Source: Paucibacter sp. DJ2R-2
GTDB taxonomy: Bacteria; Pseudomonadota; Gammaproteobacteria; Burkholderiales; Burkholderiaceae_C
Direction of reading: 5' to 3'
NCBI RefSeq assembly: GCF_025717675.1
Contig: NZ_JAJIRT010000009.1
Span: 176,056 to 240,055 of the forward strand
Length of the DNA: 64,000 nt
Shown: one piece after another, positions 45,952-58,953 of the stretch
Position numbering within the stretch: the first letter of the stretch is position 1
Layout: each line of letters begins with the position of its first letter
Notes under the pieces: model-generated
What the model was told of the DNA's origin: nothing
The model's input: the letters and a program-made list of their open reading frames with translations, nothing else
The model's database searches: none
Program-made: the position numbers and the translations under genes

Positions 45952-48648
45952 ATGCGTGAAGGCACTGCCACCCTGATCCGCCGCGAAGACTACTGCGCGC
46001 CCGCGTTCTGGATCCGTACCGTCGACCTGACTTTCGATCTGGACCCGGCCAAGACCCTGGTCACCTCCAAGATGCAGCTGGAGCGCAATGCCGCCGTCGC
46101 CCACGGCGCCCTGCGCCTGCACGGCGAAGAGCTCAATGTGCTGCGCGTGCTGATCAATGGCGAGAGCGTGTCCTTCCGCCAGGAAGGCCATGAGCTGATC
46201 ATCGACAACGTGCCCGATGCCGATTTCGCGCTTGAGATCCGCAACACCTGCGCGCCCGACAAGAACACCGCGCTCAGCGGCCTCTACACCTCGGGTGGCA
46301 GCTTCTTCACGCAGTGCGAGGCTGAGGGCTTCCGCCGCATCACCTACTTCCTGGATCGCCCCGATGTGATGGCGGTCTACACCGTGCTGCTGCGCGCCGA
46401 CAAGGCCAAGTTCCCGGTGCTGCTGTCCAACGGCAATCTGCTCGACTCGGGCGATCTCGACAACGGCCGCCATTTCGCCAAGTGGCACGACCCCTTCCCC
46501 AAGCCCAGCTATCTCTTCGCCCTGGTGGCCGGCGATCTGGTGGCGCGCGAACAGCGCGTGCGCACCCGTGCAGGCAAGGACCATCTGCTGCAAGTCTTCG
46601 TGCGCCGCGGTGATCTGGAGAAGACCGAGCATGCGATGAACTCGCTGATCGCCTCCATCGTCTGGGACGAAGCCCGCTTCGGCCTGCCCCTGGATCTGGA
46701 GCGCTTCATGGTCGTCGGCGTGTCCGACTTCAATATGGGCGCGATGGAGAACAAGGGCCTGAACATTTTCAACACCAGCGCCCTGCTGGCCTCGCCGGCC
46801 ACCGCCACCGATGCCGACTTCGGCCGCATCGAGTCCATCGTTGCGCACGAGTACTTCCACAACTGGACCGGCAACCGCGTCACCTGCCGCGACTGGTTCC
46901 AGCTCTCGCTGAAGGAAGGCCTGACCGTCTTCCGCGACCAGGAATTCAGCATGGACATGGCCGGCGGCGCCAGCGCCCGCGCGGTTTGCCGAATCCAGGA
47001 CGTGCGCGCCCTGCGCGCCAGCCAGTTCCCCGAGGACTCGGGCGCCATGGCCCACCCGGTGCGCCCCGACACCTTTGTCGAGATCAACAACTTCTACACC
47101 CCCACCGTCTACGAAAAGGGTTCGGAAGTCGTGCGCATGTACCAAACCCTGGTCGGCCGCGCCGGCTTCGAGAAGGGCATGAAGCTCTACTTCGAGCGCC
47201 ATGACGGCCAGGCCGTGACCTGCGACGACTTCGCCGCCGCCATCGCCGACGCCAACCCCGGCTCGGCCCTGAGCACACGCCTGGACAACTTCAAGCGCTG
47301 GTACTCGCAAGCCGGCACGCCGCGCGTGCAGGCCCGCGGCGTGTACGACGCGGCCGCCCAGACCTACACCCTGACGCTCAAGCAGCACAACCCCGCCACC
47401 CCGGGCCAGGAGCACAAGCTGCCCCAGGTGATCCCGGTGGCCCTGGGCCTGCTGAGCCCCGAGGGTCAGGCCTTGCCTCTGCAGTTGCAGGGCGAAGCGC
47501 AGGCCGCCGGCCTGGAGCGCGTGATCGTGCTGGATGAAGCCGAGCAAAGCTTCGTCTTCACCAACCTGGCCAGCCAGCCCGTGCCCTCGCTGCTGCGCGG
47601 CTTCTCGGCCCCGGTGGTGCTGGATGACGGCCTCAGCGATGCGGACCTGCTGGTGCTGCTGCAACACGATGCCGATGCCTTCAACCGCTGGGAAGCCAGC
47701 CAGCGCCTGGCTCTGAACCGCATCCTGGCGGCCGTGCGCAGCGGCAGCGCCTTGCAGCTGGACAGCGCCTTCATCGAGGCCATGCGCGCCGTGCTGCGCC
47801 ACCCCGAGCTGGACGCCGCCTTCAAGGACCTGGCCCTGACCCTGCCCGGCGAAGGCTATATCGCCGAGCAGCTGGAGGTGGTGGACCCGCAAGCCATCCA
47901 CGCCGCCGTGGAGGCCGCGCGCAGCCAACTGGCGCAAGCCCTGCGCGATGACTGGGCCCAGGCCTTCGAGGCCAACCAGATCAAGGGCGGCTACACGCCC
48001 GATCCGGTGTCCTCCGGCAAGCGCGCCTTGGCCAATCTGGCCCTGAGCATGCTGGTGCTGGACGCCGCCCGCAGCGGCGACACGGTTTGGCCCGGCCGCG
48101 CCTACCAGCGCTTCAAGGACGCCGGCAATATGACCGAGCGCCTCGGCGCCCTGAGCGCCCTGGTCAACGCCCATGCCGAGCTGGCCGAGCCGGCCCTGGC
48201 CCGCTTCCACGAGCTGTTCAAGGACGACCCCCTGGTCATCGACAAGTGGTTCGCCCTGCAAGGCCGCACGCCGGAGCTGGATGGCAAGAGCTTCGCCCGC
48301 GTCAAGCAGCTGACCCAACACCCGGACTTCACGCTCAAGAACCCGAACCGCGCGCGCAGCCTGATCTTCTCGCTGTGCATGTTCAACCCGGCCGCTTTCC
48401 ACCGCGCTGATGCGGCGGGTTATGTGTTCTGGGCCGAGCAGGTGCTGGCCCTGGACGCCATCAACCCACAGATCGCCAGCCGCCTGGCGCGGACCATGGA
48501 CCGCTGGACCACCCTGGCCCAGCCCTTCCGCAGCGCCGCCCTGGAAGCCATCCGCCGCGTGGCCGCCAAGCCCGACCTGTCCAGCGATGTGCGCGAGGTC
48601 ATCGACCGCGCACTGGAATCCGACAAGTCGGCCGACGCCGCCGCCTGA
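45952..48648 (+). CDS. pepN: Aminopeptidase N (M1 family)
   Basis: An 898-residue zinc aminopeptidase of the long bacterial PepN type. The substrate-binding GAMEN lies in NMGAMENKGLNIFN. The zinc site is HEYFH beginning at residue 299, with the third glutamate in LKEGLTVFRDQEFS. The C-terminal helical domains (about 550-898) complete the fold. It removes N-terminal residues from peptides in the cytoplasm. AAGGA about eight bases before MREGTATL favours this start over one three codons earlier. Confidence 0.96.
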   Translation: MREGTATLIRREDYCAPAFWIRTVDLTFDLDPAKTLVTSKMQLERNAAVAHGALRLHGEELNVLRVLINGESVSFRQEGHELIIDNVPDADFALEIRNTCAPDKNTALSGLYTSGGSFFTQCEAEGFRRITYFLDRPDVMAVYTVLLRADKAKFPVLLSNGNLLDSGDLDNGRHFAKWHDPFPKPSYLFALVAGDLVAREQRVRTRAGKDHLLQVFVRRGDLEKTEHAMNSLIASIVWDEARFGLPLDLERFMVVGVSDFNMGAMENKGLNIFNTSALLASPATATDADFGRIESIVAHEYFHNWTGNRVTCRDWFQLSLKEGLTVFRDQEFSMDMAGGASARAVCRIQDVRALRASQFPEDSGAMAHPVRPDTFVEINNFYTPTVYEKGSEVVRMYQTLVGRAGFEKGMKLYFERHDGQAVTCDDFAAAIADANPGSALSTRLDNFKRWYSQAGTPRVQARGVYDAAAQTYTLTLKQHNPATPGQEHKLPQVIPVALGLLSPEGQALPLQLQGEAQAAGLERVIVLDEAEQSFVFTNLASQPVPSLLRGFSAPVVLDDGLSDADLLVLLQHDADAFNRWEASQRLALNRILAAVRSGSALQLDSAFIEAMRAVLRHPELDAAFKDLALTLPGEGYIAEQLEVVDPQAIHAAVEAARSQLAQALRDDWAQAFEANQIKGGYTPDPVSSGKRALANLALSMLVLDAARSGDTVWPGRAYQRFKDAGNMTERLGALSALVNAHAELAEPALARFHELFKDDPLVIDKWFALQGRTPELDGKSFARVKQLTQHPDFTLKNPNRARSLIFSLCMFNPAAFHRADAAGYVFWAEQVLALDAINPQIASRLARTMDRWTTLAQPFRSAALEAIRRVAAKPDLSSDVREVIDRALESDKSADAAA

Positions 48649-48661
48649 ACGGGCAGATGAC

Positions 48662-48686
48662 AAGGGGCCACGAGGCCCCTTTTCTT
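48662..48686 (+). terminator. Intrinsic terminator after pepN
   Basis: AAGGGGCC pairs with GGCCCCTT around ACGA, followed by TTCTTC. The T run is short but the stem is strong. It lies between pepN and fbp. Confidence 0.75.
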
Positions 48687-48738
48687 CGTCTGCCGCGCTC
48701 CGACCCGATTTTTTACTTCCCCGAGAAAGACCGTCACC

Positions 48739-49752
48739 ATGACACGTCGCATCAGCCTGACTCAATACCTGATCGAACAACAGCGCCAGCACGGCCACAT
48801 CCCGCAGGAGCTGCGCCTCCTGATCGAGGTGGTCGCGCGCGCCTGCAAGCGCATCGCCATCAGCGTCACCAAGGGTGCGCTCGGCGAGGTGCTGGGCACG
48901 GCCGGCAGCGAGAACGTGCAGGGCGAGATCCAGAAGAAGCTCGACATCATCGCCAATGAGGTGCTGATCGAAGCCAATGAATGGGGCGGCCATCTGGCGG
49001 CCATGGCCTCCGAGGAAATGGAAGGCATCTACCTGGTGCCCAACCGCTTCCCCAAGGGCGAATACCTGCTGATGTTTGACCCGCTGGACGGCTCATCCAA
49101 CATCGACGTCAACGTCTCCATCGGCACCATCTTCTCGGTGCTCAAGAAGGCCGAGGGCAGCAAGGGCGTGTCGGAAGACGACTTCCTGCAGCCGGGCAAG
49201 CAGCAAGTGGCCGCCGGCTACTGCGTCTACGGCCCGCAAACCACCCTGGTGCTGACCTTCGGCGCCGGCGTGGCCATGTTCACCCTGGACCGCGAGCAAG
49301 GCAGCTTTGTGCTGACGCAAGAAGGCGTGAAGATCCCCGAGGACACCAAGGAGTTCGCCATCAATATGTCGAACATGCGCCACTGGGATGCCCCAGTAAA
49401 GCGTTACATCGACGAATGCCTGGCCGGCGAAGAAGGTCCGCGCGGCAAGAACTTCAATATGCGCTGGATCGCCTCCATGGTGGCCGATGTGCACCGCATC
49501 CTGACCCGCGGCGGTGTCTTCATGTACCCCTGGGACCAGCGCGAGCCCAACAAGGCCGGCAAGTTGCGCCTGATGTACGAAGCCAACCCCATGGCCTTCC
49601 TGGTCGAGCAGGCCGGCGGCGCCGCCACCAATGCCCGCCAGCGCATCATGGACCTGACCCCCACCCAGTTGCATGAGCGTGTGGCCGTGGTGCTGGGCTC
49701 CAAGAACGAAGTCGAGCGCGTGACCGCCTACCACCTTGATTCGGCCAAATAA
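48739..49752 (+). CDS. fbp: Class 1 fructose-1,6-bisphosphatase
   Basis: A 337-residue enzyme that converts fructose 1,6-bisphosphate to fructose 6-phosphate in gluconeogenesis, or in carbon fixation in autotrophs. The metal and phosphate motif is [20 protein letters not shown] at about 114-133. The sugar-phosphate region includes [16 protein letters not shown], and the C-terminus has [14 protein letters not shown]. Length and motifs are normal. It stands alone before tRNA-Thr. Confidence 0.97.
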   Translation: MTRRISLTQYLIEQQRQHGHIPQELRLLIEVVARACKRIAISVTKGALGEVLGTAGSENVQGEIQKKLDIIANEVLIEANEWGGHLAAMASEEMEGIYLVPNRFPKGEYLLMFDPLDGSSNIDVNVSIGTIFSVLKKAEGSKGVSEDDFLQPGKQQVAAGYCVYGPQTTLVLTFGAGVAMFTLDREQGSFVLTQEGVKIPEDTKEFAINMSNMRHWDAPVKRYIDECLAGEEGPRGKNFNMRWIASMVADVHRILTRGGVFMYPWDQREPNKAGKLRLMYEANPMAFLVEQAGGAATNARQRIMDLTPTQLHERVAVVLGSKNEVERVTAYHLDSAK

Positions 49753-49777
49753 ACCCTGCTAGAATCTTGGGCTTGAT

Positions 49778-49853
49778 GCCGGTGTAGCTCAGTCGGTAGA
49801 GCAGCTCATTCGTAATGAGAAGGTCGGGTGTTCGATTCATCTCTCCGGCACCA
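49778..49853 (+). tRNA. tRNA-Thr (anticodon CGT)
   Basis: A 76-base cloverleaf with encoded CCA. The anticodon loop TTCGTAA gives CGT for threonine codon ACG. The D arm is GCTC/GAGC. The acceptor stem has one T-T mismatch at the sixth pair and the T stem uses G-U pairs, so it is slightly weaker than usual. A terminator follows at once. Confidence 0.93.
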
Positions 49854-49866
49854 TCAAAAAAATCCG

Positions 49867-49902
49867 CAAAGCCCAGTTCGCAAGAGCTGGGCTTTGTTGT
49901 TT
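49867..49902 (+). terminator. Intrinsic terminator after tRNA-Thr
   Basis: CAAAGCCCAG pairs perfectly with CTGGGCTTTG across a 10-base loop and continues into TTGTTT. Confidence 0.85.
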
Positions 49903-49933
49903 CCGGTAGCGCTTTCCTACTTCACCGGTCACC

Positions 49934-50332
49934 GTGAACCAGTCAGCCACTCCCCCCCCTCTGCTTGAACGCCCCGCCATCCAAAGAGGCCTGGCCCTGC
50001 TCTTTGTGCCGCTGATCCTGATCATCAGTTGGCTGGCGCTGAGCCCGAAGCCGCCCCAGCAGATGAGCCTCGGTTGGGACAAGCTCAATCATCTGTGCGC
50101 CTTCGGCTCCCTGTGCTTGCTCGGGAGTTTGGCCTGGCCCAGGCGCCAATTTGCATTGCTTCTGGCCCTGTTGGCCTACGGCGGCGCCATCGAGTTGCTG
50201 CAGACCCTGGTGCCCGGACGCAGCGGCGAATGGCCAGATCTCCTGGCCGATGCCCTGGGACTCTTGCTGGGCAGTCTGGCAACTTGGGCCCTGCGCCGCC
50301 TGCTGCAGCCATCCCCTCGCAAGGCGAATTGA
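49934..50332 (+). CDS. VanZ-like membrane protein
   Basis: A 132-residue protein with about four membrane helices. The VanZ-family marks are WDKLNHLCAFGSLCLLGSLA (about 48-67) and AIELLQTLVPGRSGEWPDLLADALG (from about 85), with the conserved D-K-xxH and R-x-x-x-x-D residues. VanZ itself gives low-level teicoplanin resistance, but most relatives have no known role. The frame opens with GTG and has no strong ribosome-binding site, so the start is uncertain by some codons. Confidence 0.83.
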   Translation: MNQSATPPPLLERPAIQRGLALLFVPLILIISWLALSPKPPQQMSLGWDKLNHLCAFGSLCLLGSLAWPRRQFALLLALLAYGGAIELLQTLVPGRSGEWPDLLADALGLLLGSLATWALRRLLQPSPRKAN

Positions 50333-50385
50333 GTTAGTCTCCCTCCAGCGGTCAGAGCACCCAAGGCCGGCCGCAGGGAGCGGAT

Positions 50386-54297
<3,912 letters not shown>

Positions 54298-54429
54298 AGG
54301 GCTGTTCGGGCCTGTCACCAAGGCTTCACATCGCACCGTGATGCTGAGCATGCGCCCGCTGGCTTGCCGCCGGTGGGCGCAGCCCTCCGCACTGCATCTC
54401 AACCGAGCGAACGGAAAGAAAGAAGCCCC

Positions 54430-54729
54430 ATGAGCCAAGAACTGAAGCAAGACCTGCCCGTCGACGCCAGCACGGAATTGCTGGAGCAAGACTTCGAATC
54501 GGTGGCCGACTACCACCGTCTGGCGGCACGGCATTTCTCGGCTGCAGCCGATCACCACCTGGCCGCCGCAGCCGCCGACGACGAAGGCGACCATGAAGCC
54601 ACCGGCCGCCATGCGCACCTGGCCTATCGCCATCAGCTGCACGGCGTGCAGTACGCCGAAGTGGCCGTGCTGGACAACGACGAGCTCGATGACGAGCACG
54701 ACGAACTGGAAGAAGACCACGCCCAGTGA
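54430..54729 (+). CDS. Small acidic, histidine-rich protein of unknown function
   Basis: A 99-residue protein. The central part repeats histidines with alanines (YHRLAARHFSAAADHHLAAA, then HEATGRHAHLAYRHQLHG) and the end is strongly acidic (DNDELDDEHDELEEDHAQ). The composition suggests helices and possible metal binding. There is no signal peptide. GAAAGAAAGAAG precedes the ATG as a weak ribosome-binding site. It is followed by about 600 bases without a clear protein gene. No family is recognised. Confidence 0.65.
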   Translation: MSQELKQDLPVDASTELLEQDFESVADYHRLAARHFSAAADHHLAAAAADDEGDHEATGRHAHLAYRHQLHGVQYAEVAVLDNDELDDEHDELEEDHAQ

Positions 54730-54778
54730 ATCGAGCCAGCCCGCCTGAGCCGAGCCGGTCGGGCGGCTGAGCCCAAGG

Positions 54779-54833
54779 AAAGAAAGAAAAAACCTGCGAG
54801 TGCCTCCGCATTGGCGGGGGAAGCACTCGCAGG
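54779..54833 (-). terminator. Strong intrinsic terminator facing the minus strand
   Basis: CCTGCGAGTGC (54793-54803) pairs perfectly with GCACTCGCAGG (54823-54833), with an inner GC stem. On the minus strand it is followed by TTTTTTCTTTCTTT (54792 down to 54779). On the plus strand there is no T run. No minus-strand protein gene lies upstream of it. Confidence 0.8.
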
Positions 54834-54996
54834 CAAGGAGCAGCTTCATGCAGCGCGGGCTCGGTGTCATCCAGCACCCTGGCCCCCGCCCCGGCGCGAC
54901 CGGCGCGCCTTCGGAGAACGGTCCCGAGCGAGCCCGCACACGGCGCCCGGCCACACCGCACCGGTCAGCGCGCACACACCCTCCCTGGCCGACATG
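54779..54996 (-). ncRNA. Candidate small RNA ending at the orphan minus-strand terminator
   Basis: The orphan terminator implies a minus-strand transcript. Upstream on that strand, TTGCGT (55026-55031) and TATCGT (55003-55008) are separated by exactly 17 bases and could be -35 and -10 elements. A transcript from about 54996 would be near 215 bases long. The -35 match is only TTG. This is a hypothesis from position and spacing. Confidence 0.3.
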
Positions 54997-55338
54997 CTGG
55001 CCACGATAGGCGCTCGGGTCACGTAACGCAATCGCGCGACGGCAGCGGCTGATCCCGGGCGGCGGCGTGGCCGGGGAAGACCGGCAGCGCCGATGGCATG
55101 GGCGTGCTGGTCCAGGCTCACTTTCCCCATGGATTCAGGCGCTTGTTACCTTACTTAACATGGCGCCCCCAAAGTCCGCGGTGGGGCCGACACGGAACGC
55201 CGCGAAAGCCCCAATCGCCAAGGCCTGCGGAGCGAGGAACAATTGTCACAACCGCCATCGCGCCGCCTGCCCGTGCCTTACACAAGCTCACCGAAGTCCA
55301 ACAAAAGCAAGGCCTGCGCCGCGTGCCTGCAGGGCAAG

Positions 55339-56673
55339 ATGCGGCTCATGCTCGCTCTTGTCGCTTCCTTCGCCATGCTGCAGCCGCTGAGCGCCGCGCC
55401 CACGGCGCCGGCCGCCAGTGCCTTGCAGGCCAACCAGGACCTGAACGTCCTGCACTGGTGGACCTCGGCCGGCGAGCGGGCCGCAGCGGACCTGGTGGCG
55501 GCCCGCATGGCCGAGCAGGGCTTGCGCTGGGTCGACGGCGCCGTGGCCGGCGGCGGCGGCGGCGGCGCCATCAAGGTGCTGAACGAGCGCACCCTGCGCG
55601 GCCAAGCGCCGCAGGTCGCACAACTCAACGGCCAGGCCCTGCGCGAATGGGCAGAGCTGGGCCTGCTGCTGCGTCTGGACGGCGTGGCCCAGCGCCGCGA
55701 CTGGCGCAGCACCCTCTTCCCCCAGGTCATGAGCCAGCTCAATGTGCGCGAGCATGTGGTGGCCGCGCCCCTGGGCATCCACCGCATCAACAACCTCTAC
55801 CTCAACCTGGCCCTGTTCCGCCAGCTCAAGATCGAGCCGCCCAGCGACTGGGCCGGCGTCATGCGTGCGGCCAGCGCCCTGCGCGCGGCCGGCATTACGC
55901 CCGTGGGCTTCAGCGACGAGCCCTGGCAGGTGGCCACGGTCTTCGAGGCCATGCTGCTTGGCGAGGCCGGGCCGGCGCTCTACCAGCGCATGGTGGTGCA
56001 GCGCGACCTGCAAGCCTTCGACGACCCGGCCCTGGAGCGCAGCTTCAAGCGCCTGCGCGAATGGCGCAATCTGGCCGCGCCGGTCAGCGCAGGCAGCGGC
56101 AGCAATCAGATCGGCAACGCCAACCCCGGCGAGCGCCGCTGGACCGAGCTGGTGGCCGACTTTGCCGCCGGCCGCACGGCCATGCTGATCAGCGGCGACT
56201 GGGTGCGCGGTGAGCTCGGCGCGCTGGGCCAGGAAGGCGGGCGCGACTTCGAATGCAAGGCCGTGCCCGGCACGGCGCAAGCCCATCTCTTCAGCATCGA
56301 CACCCTGGCCATGCTCGCCGGCGACGGCAGCAAGCAGCCGGCACAAGAGCGCATGGCCGAGCTGCTGGGCAATGCCACGCTGCAGATCAGCTACAACCGC
56401 ATCAAGGGCTCGGTGCCGGTGCGGCGCGATGTGCCGGTCGACGAGCTGGACCTCTGCGCCCAACGCTCCTACCGATTGTTCGCCAACCCCGGCACGCCGC
56501 GCGTGCCCAGCCTGGTGCACCGCATGGCTTTTGATGAAGTCGGCAAGAACGCCTTCATCGAAACCGTGCACCGCTTCGCCCTCGACCCCAACCAGACCCC
56601 TGCCGCCGCGCAGCGCCGCCTCCAGGCCCTGTTGCGCGCACTCGGCCCGCGCCCCCCGAAAGCCCTGCCATGA
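55339..56673 (+). CDS. ABC-type sugar-binding protein (GtsA-like)
   Basis: A 444-residue periplasmic binding protein. The signal peptide MRLMLALVASFAMLQPLSAA starts at this ATG; a TTG-initiated form 32 codons longer is less likely. The opening LNVLHWWTSAGERAA and the glycine-rich AVAGGGGGGAIKVLNERTL with PQVAQLNGQALREWAE follow the glucose/mannose-binding branch of CUT1 proteins (GtsA of Pseudomonas). Importer permeases and ATPase are absent. Its stop overlaps the response regulator (ATGA), so it probably works with this two-component system, perhaps as the periplasmic sugar sensor. Confidence 0.85.
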   Translation: MRLMLALVASFAMLQPLSAAPTAPAASALQANQDLNVLHWWTSAGERAAADLVAARMAEQGLRWVDGAVAGGGGGGAIKVLNERTLRGQAPQVAQLNGQALREWAELGLLLRLDGVAQRRDWRSTLFPQVMSQLNVREHVVAAPLGIHRINNLYLNLALFRQLKIEPPSDWAGVMRAASALRAAGITPVGFSDEPWQVATVFEAMLLGEAGPALYQRMVVQRDLQAFDDPALERSFKRLREWRNLAAPVSAGSGSNQIGNANPGERRWTELVADFAAGRTAMLISGDWVRGELGALGQEGGRDFECKAVPGTAQAHLFSIDTLAMLAGDGSKQPAQERMAELLGNATLQISYNRIKGSVPVRRDVPVDELDLCAQRSYRLFANPGTPRVPSLVHRMAFDEVGKNAFIETVHRFALDPNQTPAAAQRRLQALLRALGPRPPKALP

Positions 56674-57386
56674 CCCGCACCATCCTGCTCGTCGACGACG
56701 ACCAGAAGATCCGCACTCTGCTCAAGACCTACCTCGAGAAGAACCAGTACGAGGTGCGCCTGGCCCACGACGGCGCCAGCTTCATGGCCGAGTTCGAGCG
56801 CTTCCGCGACGAGATCAGCCTGTGCATTCTCGACGTCATGCTGCCCGACACCGAGGGCTTCGCCCTGTGCCAGGCGGTGCGTCGCCGCTCCGATGTGCCC
56901 GTCATCATGCTGACCGCCAGCGCCGAGGAGACCGACCGCATCGTCGGCCTGGAGCTGGGCGCCGACGACTACATCGGCAAACCCTTCAACCCGCGCGAGC
57001 TGCTGGCCCGCATCAAGGCCATCCACCGCCGCAGCGGCCAGGAACGCAACCAGACGCCGCGCTACTTCCGCTTCAACGGTTTCACCCTCGATGTGCTGGA
57101 GCGCAGCCTGATCGACCCCGAGGGCGCGGCGTCGGCCCTCTCGGGCATGGACTTCCAGCTGCTCAAGCTGCTGGTCGAGCACCCCGGCGAGGTGCTGGAC
57201 CGCAGCCGCCTGGCCGAGGTGACGCGCGGCCGCGACCTCGGGCCGCTGGACCGCTCGCTCGATGTGCAGGTCAGCCGCCTGCGCCAGCGCCTGCAAGACG
57301 ACGGCAAGCAGCCGGCCCTGATCAAGACCGTTCGGGGCTCCGGTTATGTCTTTGCCACCACGGTCAACGCCTCGCATGCGCTATGA
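56670..57386 (+). CDS. OmpR-family response regulator (GltR-like)
   Basis: A 238-residue regulator. The receiver (1-120) has D55 in LCILDVMLPD, the acidic cluster VDDD near residue 10 and the lysine in IGKPFNP. The winged-helix domain fills about 130-232 (LSGMDFQLLKLLVEH, LDRSLDVQVSRLRQRL, KTVRGSGYVF). Together with a sugar-binding protein and a kinase it recalls GltR-GtrS beside the glucose importer of Pseudomonas. Assignment to that system is by context. It overlaps the genes on both sides. Confidence 0.92.
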   Translation: MTRTILLVDDDQKIRTLLKTYLEKNQYEVRLAHDGASFMAEFERFRDEISLCILDVMLPDTEGFALCQAVRRRSDVPVIMLTASAEETDRIVGLELGADDYIGKPFNPRELLARIKAIHRRSGQERNQTPRYFRFNGFTLDVLERSLIDPEGAASALSGMDFQLLKLLVEHPGEVLDRSRLAEVTRGRDLGPLDRSLDVQVSRLRQRLQDDGKQPALIKTVRGSGYVFATTVNASHAL

Positions 57387-58953
57387 AGCCGCGGGTCTGA
57401 ACGACACCCAGAGCTGGCCGCGCCGCAGCGTCGGCTTCTGGTTCGACAGCCTGCAGGGCCGCTTCACCCTGGCCATGCTGGCCGGCCTGCTGATCGTGCA
57501 GCTGCTGGTCAATCTGCTCTGGTACCGCCAGGTGGAGCTGCGCACCCGGCGCCAGGCCGAGCTGGCCGCCCACCATGTGGCCAGCGGCGTGCTCGGCGCG
57601 CTGCGGGCGCTGCGCGAGCTGCCGGCGCCCTACCGACCGCTGGTGATCGAGCAGCTGCGCACCATGGGCGGCACGCGCTTCCTGGTCTTTCTCAACAAGG
57701 GCGAAGTGCCGACGCGAGCCCTGCCCGATCTGCCACTGGCACGCTCGGTGGAAGCCATCGTGCGCCAGGAGATCAGCGCCCAGCTGGCGCCCGGCACGCC
57801 CATTCGTGTCGCCCTGGCCTCACCGCAAGGCCTGAAGGTGGCGCCCAGCGGCGCCCTGCTGGCCGACCTGCCCGACAGCTGGGTCGACCCCTCCCTGCTG
57901 GCCAGCGAGCGGCCGGCGCCTTTTTTGGTCATCCAGGTGGAGACAGAACCGGGGCAATGGGTCTACCTCAGCAGCGCCATGCCCGACCCCTATTTTCTGG
58001 AGCAGCTGGACTTCTTCACCTGGCAACGCCTGGCCCCGCAGCTGCTGACCCTGTGCCTGGCCCTGATCCTGACCGTGATCGCCGCGCGCGCGCTGACCCG
58101 CCCGCTGCGCGGTCTGAGCCGGGCCGCGGCCTTGGTCGGCCACCGCACCACACCACAACCGCTGCGCCTGAGCGGCACCTCGGAGGTGCGCCGCGCCATC
58201 CAGGCCTTCAACGACATGCAGGAACGCATCCGCCGCTACCTCAGCGACCGCGAGCGCCTGTTCGCCTCCATCTCGCACGATCTGCGCACGCCCATCACAC
58301 GCTTGCGTCTGCGCAGCGAGCTGCTCGACGACCCCGCCGTGCAAGACGAGTTCCATGAGGACCTGGACGAACTGGACATGATGGTCAAGACCGCGCTGCA
58401 AATCGTCAAGGACACCGACATTCACGAGAACCGCGCGCCCGTGCGCATCGACCTGGTGCTGCAGAAGATGGTGCGCGACGCGCGCATGACCGGCCAGCAA
58501 ATCGAGCTGAAAGAGCTGCCCCTGACGGTGTTCGGCAAGCCCCTGGCCCTCAAGCGCGCACTCGGCAACTTGCTGGACAACGCCATGTTCTACGGCGCTG
58601 GCGCCCAGCAGCACCGCACCGAGTTGGAGATGGCCTCGGGCGAGCCCGGGAGCGCAGAAGCGGGTCAGGTCTTGCTGACCGTGCGCGACCACGGCCCCGG
58701 CGTGCCCGAAAGCGCCCTGGCCAAGCTCGGCCAGCCCTACACCCGGCTGGACCATGGCTCCAAGCTGCGCGGAGAAGGCCTGGGCCTGGGCCTGTCCATC
58801 GTGCGCGACATCGTCGCCGACCACGGCGGCAGCCTGCGCTTTCGCAACCATCCGCAAGGCGGCTTCGAAGTCCGCCTGGCCTTGCCCGGACATGAAGCCG
58901 CTGCCGCGCCGCGGCCTGAGCCCGCTGTCCCTTCTACCCCTTCCTCTTCATGA
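57376..58953 (+). CDS. Sensor histidine kinase of the sugar-binding operon
   Basis: A 525-residue EnvZ-type kinase. Membrane helices near 32-55 and 215-237 enclose a periplasmic domain of about 160 residues. HAMP, HisKA with H301 in SISHDLRTPITR, and an HATPase domain (LGNLLDNAMFYG, DHGPGVP, GLGLGLSIVRDIVADHGG) follow. The periplasmic part could dock the sugar-binding protein encoded first in the operon. The start MRYEAAGLN overlaps the regulator gene by 11 bases; ten more codons upstream are open but less likely. Confidence 0.92.
   Translation: MRYEAAGLNDTQSWPRRSVGFWFDSLQGRFTLAMLAGLLIVQLLVNLLWYRQVELRTRRQAELAAHHVASGVLGALRALRELPAPYRPLVIEQLRTMGGTRFLVFLNKGEVPTRALPDLPLARSVEAIVRQEISAQLAPGTPIRVALASPQGLKVAPSGALLADLPDSWVDPSLLASERPAPFLVIQVETEPGQWVYLSSAMPDPYFLEQLDFFTWQRLAPQLLTLCLALILTVIAARALTRPLRGLSRAAALVGHRTTPQPLRLSGTSEVRRAIQAFNDMQERIRRYLSDRERLFASISHDLRTPITRLRLRSELLDDPAVQDEFHEDLDELDMMVKTALQIVKDTDIHENRAPVRIDLVLQKMVRDARMTGQQIELKELPLTVFGKPLALKRALGNLLDNAMFYGAGAQQHRTELEMASGEPGSAEAGQVLLTVRDHGPGVPESALAKLGQPYTRLDHGSKLRGEGLGLGLSIVRDIVADHGGSLRFRNHPQGGFEVRLALPGHEAAAAPRPEPAVPSTPSSS

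Noticed and set aside
44767..48993. A 1408-codon open frame on the minus strand
   Set aside because: It lies antisense to prfB, pepN and fbp. Long antisense frames are common in GC-rich genes, and its product has low-complexity composition without domains.
55243..55338. TTG start for the sugar-binding protein, 32 codons upstream
   Set aside because: The extension is polar and would precede a good signal peptide that starts at 55339.
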